Shown here: one piece after another, positions 60,577 to 64,000 of the stretch
Numbering within the stretch: position 1 is the stretch's first letter
How the letters are laid out: every line of letters begins with the position of its first letter
NCBI GenBank assembly: GCA_004557565.1
Contig: SFGS01000012.1
Location: 1 to 64,000 of the forward strand
Direction of reading: 5' to 3'
DNA length: 64,000 bases
Source: Bacteroidales bacterium
GTDB lineage: Bacteria; Bacteroidota; Bacteroidia; Bacteroidales; Muribaculaceae
The notes under the pieces: generated by a model
Seen by the model: only the letters and a program-made list of their open reading frames with translations
The model's database searches: none
What the model was told of the DNA's origin: nothing
Made by a program: the position numbers and the translations under genes

Positions 60577-60684
60577 TATGGGGAAGCTGTTCAATCAAGG
60601 CCGCAACGGCACCCTGAGGGTGCAATCGTTTTCTTGCTGACGCCACCAACTGCAAGCAAGCTTGCGTTGGGGTATCAACAAAAA

Positions 60685-60712
60685 AACGGTTGCGACTGTC
60701 GTCACAACCGTT
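60685..60712 (-). terminator. Intrinsic terminator of tRNA-Ser
   Basis: AACGGTTG, GAC / GTC and CAACCGTT form a hairpin; in the leftward direction it is followed by a run of T. It lies 12 bases past the 3' end of the tRNA. Confidence 0.8.
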
Positions 60713-60723
60713 GCGGTCTTGAT

Positions 60724-60813
60724 TGGCGGAGAGGACAAGATTCGAACTTGCGGTAGGATTACTCCTACGGCAGTTTAGCAAACTGCTGGTTTCAGCCACT
60801 CACCCACCTCTCC
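60724..60813 (-). tRNA. tRNA-Ser (anticodon GCU)
   Basis: The minus strand reads GGAGAGGTGGGTGAGTGGCT at the 5' end, pairing with CCTCTCC before the encoded CCA. The anticodon arm AGCAGT-TTGCTAA-ACTGC has loop TT-GCT-AA, so the anticodon is GCU for AGC/AGU codons. A long variable arm CGTAGGAGTAATCCTACC and T-arm with GTTCGAATC are present; 90 nt is right for a class II tRNA-Ser. Its T-arm sequence recurs in two repeats to the left. Confidence 0.95.
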
Positions 60814-61009
60814 AGTGCTTTGTGCTGATTTTCTTTTAGCGAGTGCAAAGTTACGCTTTTTTTTCAAAGTCGCAAAACTTTTTGCAACTTTTCTTCACTT
60901 TTGTGCTTTTTTCTTGAAAAAACCGCTGTTTTGGCGGCTTGTTTACCCGATTTGGGCGTACAGGCAGGTGTTTTCACATTCGTTGACACCAGTTCTCGGA
61001 AAAAAAGTG

Positions 61010-61017
61010 TAAATTTG
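61010..61017 (+). promoter_or_regulatory. -7 box for mltG
   Basis: TAAATTTG fits TAnnTTTG; TTGAC at 60983-60987 could be an upstream element with wide spacing. Leader about 20 nt. Confidence 0.5.
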
Positions 61018-61043
61018 CTTTCACAAACACAATTCAAACAAAA

Positions 61044-62099
61044 ATGGCAAAAACGACTAAATCGAGGAAAAAGAAAAAATCATCTTTTGTGGATAAGCAT
61101 AAGAGGGTGCTGCTGATTGTGGCGGTGGTGCTGGTGGCTATGGCTACCGTTTCGCTGCCGTTTGTGCTTACGAAAGCGAGTGCCGACACCATCATCTATA
61201 TTCCGAAGGGCACCACGATGGAGGCTCTTACCGACTCGCTGAAAAAGAACACCGACGATACGTTCGCCAGCCGTGTGACCACGCTGCTCAAGGTGAGTGG
61301 CATGAAGGTGGAATACAGGCACGGTGCGTTTAAGATTGCGAAGGGCGAAACGGCATTGATGGCCGCCTACACGCTCCGCAGGGGCGAGCCGTCGGAATTG
61401 AAGTTCACCTTCAACAATGTGCGCACGCTCGATGAGTTTGCCACTCGTGCCGGCAATAAGTTCGAGCCCAGCAAGAAGGATTTCCTGAAAGCGCTTGCCG
61501 ACCCGGAGGTGTGCGCCAAGCTTGACCACACGCCCGACAACATCGGCTGCATTCTGCTTGCCGACAGTTATAAATTCTATTGGGACATCACGCCAGAAAA
61601 ACTGCTGAAAAACATGTATAACTACTATGTGCAATTCTGGAACGATGAGCGAACTCAAAAGGCGAAGAAATTAGGTCTCACGCCCGACGAGGTGGTGATT
61701 GTAGCATCTATCGCCGAGGAAGAAACCTCAAAGAGCGACGAGCGTGGCAAGGTGGGCCGCCTGTATATCAACCGTCTGCAAAAGAAAATGCGTCTGCAAG
61801 CCGACCCTACCGTGAAGTTTGCCCTTGGCGATTTCAGCATTCGCCGCATCACGCACGACATGTGCGCCTACGATTCGCCATACAACACCTATCGTGTGGC
61901 TGGTCTACCACCAGGTCCAATCCGCTTGCCCGAAAAGGCGACCATCGACCAAATTCTCGACAGCAAGCCGCACGACTACATTTTCATGTGCGCAAAGAGC
62001 GACTTTTCGGGGTATCACGATTTTGCCACCGACCTTGGCTCGCACAACGCCAACGCACAACGCTATCAAGCCGAACTCAACAAACGTAACATCAAATAA
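61044..62099 (+). CDS. mltG: Endolytic peptidoglycan transglycosylase
   Basis: MltG (YceG) cuts nascent glycan strands at the inner membrane and is thought to set their length. The 351 residues have a Lys-rich N-terminus, one membrane helix (VLLIVAVVLVAMATVSLPFV), a LysM-like part with FVLTKASADTIIYIPKGTTM, and the catalytic domain: VIVASIAEEETSKSDERGKV, containing the catalytic Glu, RLQADPTVKFALGD and SPYNTYRVAGLPPGPIRLP. All family motifs present. Confidence 0.95.
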   Translation: MAKTTKSRKKKKSSFVDKHKRVLLIVAVVLVAMATVSLPFVLTKASADTIIYIPKGTTMEALTDSLKKNTDDTFASRVTTLLKVSGMKVEYRHGAFKIAKGETALMAAYTLRRGEPSELKFTFNNVRTLDEFATRAGNKFEPSKKDFLKALADPEVCAKLDHTPDNIGCILLADSYKFYWDITPEKLLKNMYNYYVQFWNDERTQKAKKLGLTPDEVVIVASIAEEETSKSDERGKVGRLYINRLQKKMRLQADPTVKFALGDFSIRRITHDMCAYDSPYNTYRVAGLPPGPIRLPEKATIDQILDSKPHDYIFMCAKSDFSGYHDFATDLGSHNANAQRYQAELNKRNIK

Positions 62100-62117
62100 T
62101 CATAAAACTTCACTACT

Positions 62118-62360
62118 ATGACTAACGAAGGTGATTTGAAAGTATTGGCTCAATTCGAGAGCGAAGTTGAGGCCAGCATCGTGAAAGGTATGCTCAGTGC
62201 CAATGGCATTGAGGCCGGAGTTTTGGGCGACAACACAGCCAGCACCCTGCTCCGTGGCAGCGATAAGGGGATGTGGCGCGTGGTGGTAAAGCCCGAAGAT
62301 TTCGACGACGCAGAGCAACTGCTCAACACCCCAATCGAAGAAGATGACGACGAGGAATAA
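62118..62360 (+). CDS. DUF2007 protein
   Basis: An 80-residue cytoplasmic protein of the DUF2007 type, a ferredoxin-like fold related to signal-transducing PII-like modules. LKVLAQFESEVEASIVKGML and WRVVVKPEDFDDAEQLL are the family pattern, and an acidic tail EEDDDEE follows. Function unknown. The 3' end overlaps the GNAT gene by 17 bases in another frame. Confidence 0.8.
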   Translation: MTNEGDLKVLAQFESEVEASIVKGMLSANGIEAGVLGDNTASTLLRGSDKGMWRVVVKPEDFDDAEQLLNTPIEEDDDEE

Positions 62361-62883
62361 CCACGTGCTTCACATTCGCCGTGCCACCGAGCACGACATT
62401 CCCGTGATTTGGGAAATTCTGAAAGGGGAGATTGAGGTGATGCGGCGTGCCGGGCGCGACCAGTGGCAGTATGGCTACCCCAACCCCGACACCGTGGCTT
62501 CCGACATCGAAATAGGGCAAGGTTGGGTGCTGCTTGATGGCACTCAAGTGGTGGGCTATTGTGCCTTTATCACCGCTGGCGACCCTTGTTACGACCATAT
62601 TTGGGACGGAGAATGGCTCACCGACAGCAATTCCACCAACAGCCGCTACACGGTGGTGCACCGCCTGGGCATCGACCACGGTCGTACCGGGCAAGGGCTT
62701 GCCACGGCGTTTCTGCTCATGCTCATCGACGAGAGCAAGCGCATGGGCCGCGAGAGTATGCGCATCGACACCAATTTCGACAACTTGGAAATGCTCCATA
62801 TTCTGCCCAAAATCGGTTTCACTCGCTGTGGCATGATCATGGTGAAGGACGGCGAGCGAAACGCTTTCGAAAAAGTATTCTAA
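62344..62883 (+). CDS. GNAT-family N-acetyltransferase
   Basis: A 179-residue acetyltransferase. LHIRRATEHDIPVIWEILKG at the start, VHRLGIDHGRTGQGLATAFL (the acetyl-CoA motif A with RxGQG) and MRIDTNFDNLEMLHILPKIG are typical. The overlap with DUF2007 suggests translational coupling. Substrate unknown. Confidence 0.85.
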   Translation: MTTRNNHVLHIRRATEHDIPVIWEILKGEIEVMRRAGRDQWQYGYPNPDTVASDIEIGQGWVLLDGTQVVGYCAFITAGDPCYDHIWDGEWLTDSNSTNSRYTVVHRLGIDHGRTGQGLATAFLLMLIDESKRMGRESMRIDTNFDNLEMLHILPKIGFTRCGMIMVKDGERNAFEKVF

Positions 62884-62914
62884 CCACATAAAAGTAATCA
62901 ATAATTCCGTGAGT

Positions 62915-64000
62915 ATGAAGAAAATCATATTAGCAACCATTGCAACGATGGCACTATCACAAACAGGCGCGGCAAAGCGCGCATTCACCATTCAAGACGT
63001 GTATCGCACCAAGAGTGTGAGCGCATTGGCTTTGAGTCCCGATGGCAAGACTTTGGCGTTCAATGTCACCGCTCAGGATTTGAAAAATCACAAGACCAAC
63101 ACGAGCATCAATCTGATGAGGCTCGACACCAAGAAGGGCAAAACTCCAGAGTTTGCCCCAATGATTGACGGCAAGAGCCGCGACGCACAATGGTCGGCTG
63201 ATGGCAAGTGGATTTACTACGGAGCCACTGGCACCACCATCGCCGAAGATGGCAAGGAGGTGAAATTGCCACAGGTGTTCCGCCGCAATGTAGCAACTGG
63301 CGACACGGAGCAAATCACCAACTACGAGTTGGGCGTTTCGGGCGCAGTGCTTAGCCCCGACGGCAACCTCTTGGCTTTCGCCACCGAAGTTTATCCCGAC
63401 CTCGGTGCCGACGGCAAGTCCAACGCCGCTCGCTGGAAGAAGAAAAATGAGGGCTCGGTGCAAGGCCACATTGCCGACAAACTCTTTTACCGCCATTGGA
63501 CCGACTATGCCGATGGCCGCTACAGCCATATCATCGTTTACAATATCGCTGAAAAGACCTATACCGATGTCACTCCTGGCGAATTTTCGGCTCCCACTTG
63601 GGGCAATGCTCCAGGCTTCGCCTTTTCGCCCGACAGCAAGGAACTTTGCTTTATCAGCAACCACACCGACCACCCAGAGGCAAACACCAACGCCGACTTG
63701 TTCGTTGTGCCTGTGACTGGTGGTGAGGCTAAATGTATCACTGCCGACAACAAGGCTTGGGACGGCACACCAAAATACTCACCCGACGGCCGCTACATCG
63801 CCTACCGCTTCCAAGTGGTGCCTGGCCACGAAAGCGACCGTTTCCGCTTGGCGCTCTACGACCGCGCTACTGGCGAGAAGCGAGTGCTTACTGAGGATAT
63901 TGACAACTGGGTGAACGACGATTTCCTTTGGACTCCCGACAGCAAGAGCATTTATTTCGGGGTGCAGGAATTGGGCGCAGTGCCCATCTATAAGGTGGAC
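62915..64000 (+). CDS. S9 family prolyl oligopeptidase-type peptidase (partial, runs off the window)
   Basis: Start of an exported serine peptidase. MKKIILATIATMALSQTG is the signal peptide, followed by beta-propeller blades (LALSPDGKTLAFNVTAQDLK, AQWSADGKWIYYGATG, FAFSPDSKELCFISNHTD, PDGRYIAYRFQVVPGHESDR). The 362 codons seen cover the propeller; the alpha/beta-hydrolase domain with the catalytic Ser would follow to the right. Bacteroidota DPP-type S9 peptidases use this layout for degrading peptides in the periplasm. Confidence 0.85.
   Translation, partial: MKKIILATIATMALSQTGAAKRAFTIQDVYRTKSVSALALSPDGKTLAFNVTAQDLKNHKTNTSINLMRLDTKKGKTPEFAPMIDGKSRDAQWSADGKWIYYGATGTTIAEDGKEVKLPQVFRRNVATGDTEQITNYELGVSGAVLSPDGNLLAFATEVYPDLGADGKSNAARWKKKNEGSVQGHIADKLFYRHWTDYADGRYSHIIVYNIAEKTYTDVTPGEFSAPTWGNAPGFAFSPDSKELCFISNHTDHPEANTNADLFVVPVTGGEAKCITADNKAWDGTPKYSPDGRYIAYRFQVVPGHESDRFRLALYDRATGEKRVLTEDIDNWVNDDFLWTPDSKSIYFGVQELGAVPIYKVD

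Noticed and set aside
60443..60640. Small plus-strand frame left of tRNA-Ser
   Set aside because: It runs across the 37-bp direct repeats and hairpins and contains no recognisable domain or promoter.

Overview
The window comes from the chromosome of a bacterium of the phylum Bacteroidota, most probably order Bacteroidales (Prevotella- or Muribaculaceae-like). The signs are: sigma-AB-type promoters with a TAnnTTTG -7 box in front of many genes; secreted proteins with C-terminal dockerin-like GDxNGDGxxDVxDA segments; PCMD-domain lipoproteins, a BspA-like leucine-rich-repeat protein, a Bacteroidota-style RHS core, an N-acetylglucosaminidase of family GH89, and many short intergenic repeat families. 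The family-level placement is inference; no rRNA is present.

Layout. 1-4250: repeat-rich leader, a TerB-like protein, a GH10-like lipid-anchored or periplasmic glycosidase and a phosphoethanolamine transferase. 4487-9383: a compact pantothenate/CoA operon (panB, panC, panD, coaBC, coaX) ending in a DUF2520 Rossmann protein that could be the missing ketopantoate reductase. 9498-11630: an RHS toxin-tip fragment plus probable immunity gene between imperfect direct repeats. 11773-20130: leftward housekeeping genes (GT2, pyrC, Ca-type P-ATPase, beta-propeller protein, lpxB, HD protein). 20316-26140: a type I restriction-modification locus (hsdM-hsdS-hsdR) enclosed by long direct repeats with a perfect 61-bp core. 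26175-29669: a BspA-like gene broken by one TAG codon, a beta-helix lipoprotein with folB, and rpiB. 29781-30988: a GxxExxY/PDDEXK gene enclosed by two inverted copies of a cruciform-forming element. 31041-41383: DMT transporter, CapD/PglF-type dehydratase, tandem calycin/dockerin proteins, a PCMD lipoprotein/porin pair, SGNH hydrolase, AspT-type transporter. 41723-50924: GH89 with glycerate kinase, rsmI, a coiled-coil lipoprotein, an acidic zinc-ribbon protein, PBP4, a small HTH protein and an HD protein. 51139-54932: a giant hairpin element, an orphan XRE regulator, GNAT and HEAT proteins, and an L,D-transpeptidase. 55165-60813: a nuclease-rich island (DUF1016/YhcG nuclease divergent from a five-gene operon carrying a PD-(D/E)XK nuclease, an RNase J-like metallo-beta-lactamase and a calcineurin-like phosphoesterase) ending at tRNA-Ser(GCU). 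61044-64000: mltG, DUF2007, GNAT and the start of an S9 peptidase.

The strongest candidates for undescribed biology are: (1) the AT-rich five-gene PDDEXK/MBL/phosphoesterase operon next to tRNA-Ser; (2) the two structured elements whose stems differ in sequence but keep perfect pairing, flanking the GxxExxY gene; (3) the roughly 335-bp fold-back downstream of the orphan XRE gene; and (4) several accessory modules (type I RM, RHS) each bounded by directly repeated intergenic elements. At least three interspersed repeat families (a MITE with 18-20 bp terminal inverted repeats, a 93-bp REP-like palindrome, and TTAGAAATTAGA arrays) recur through the window.
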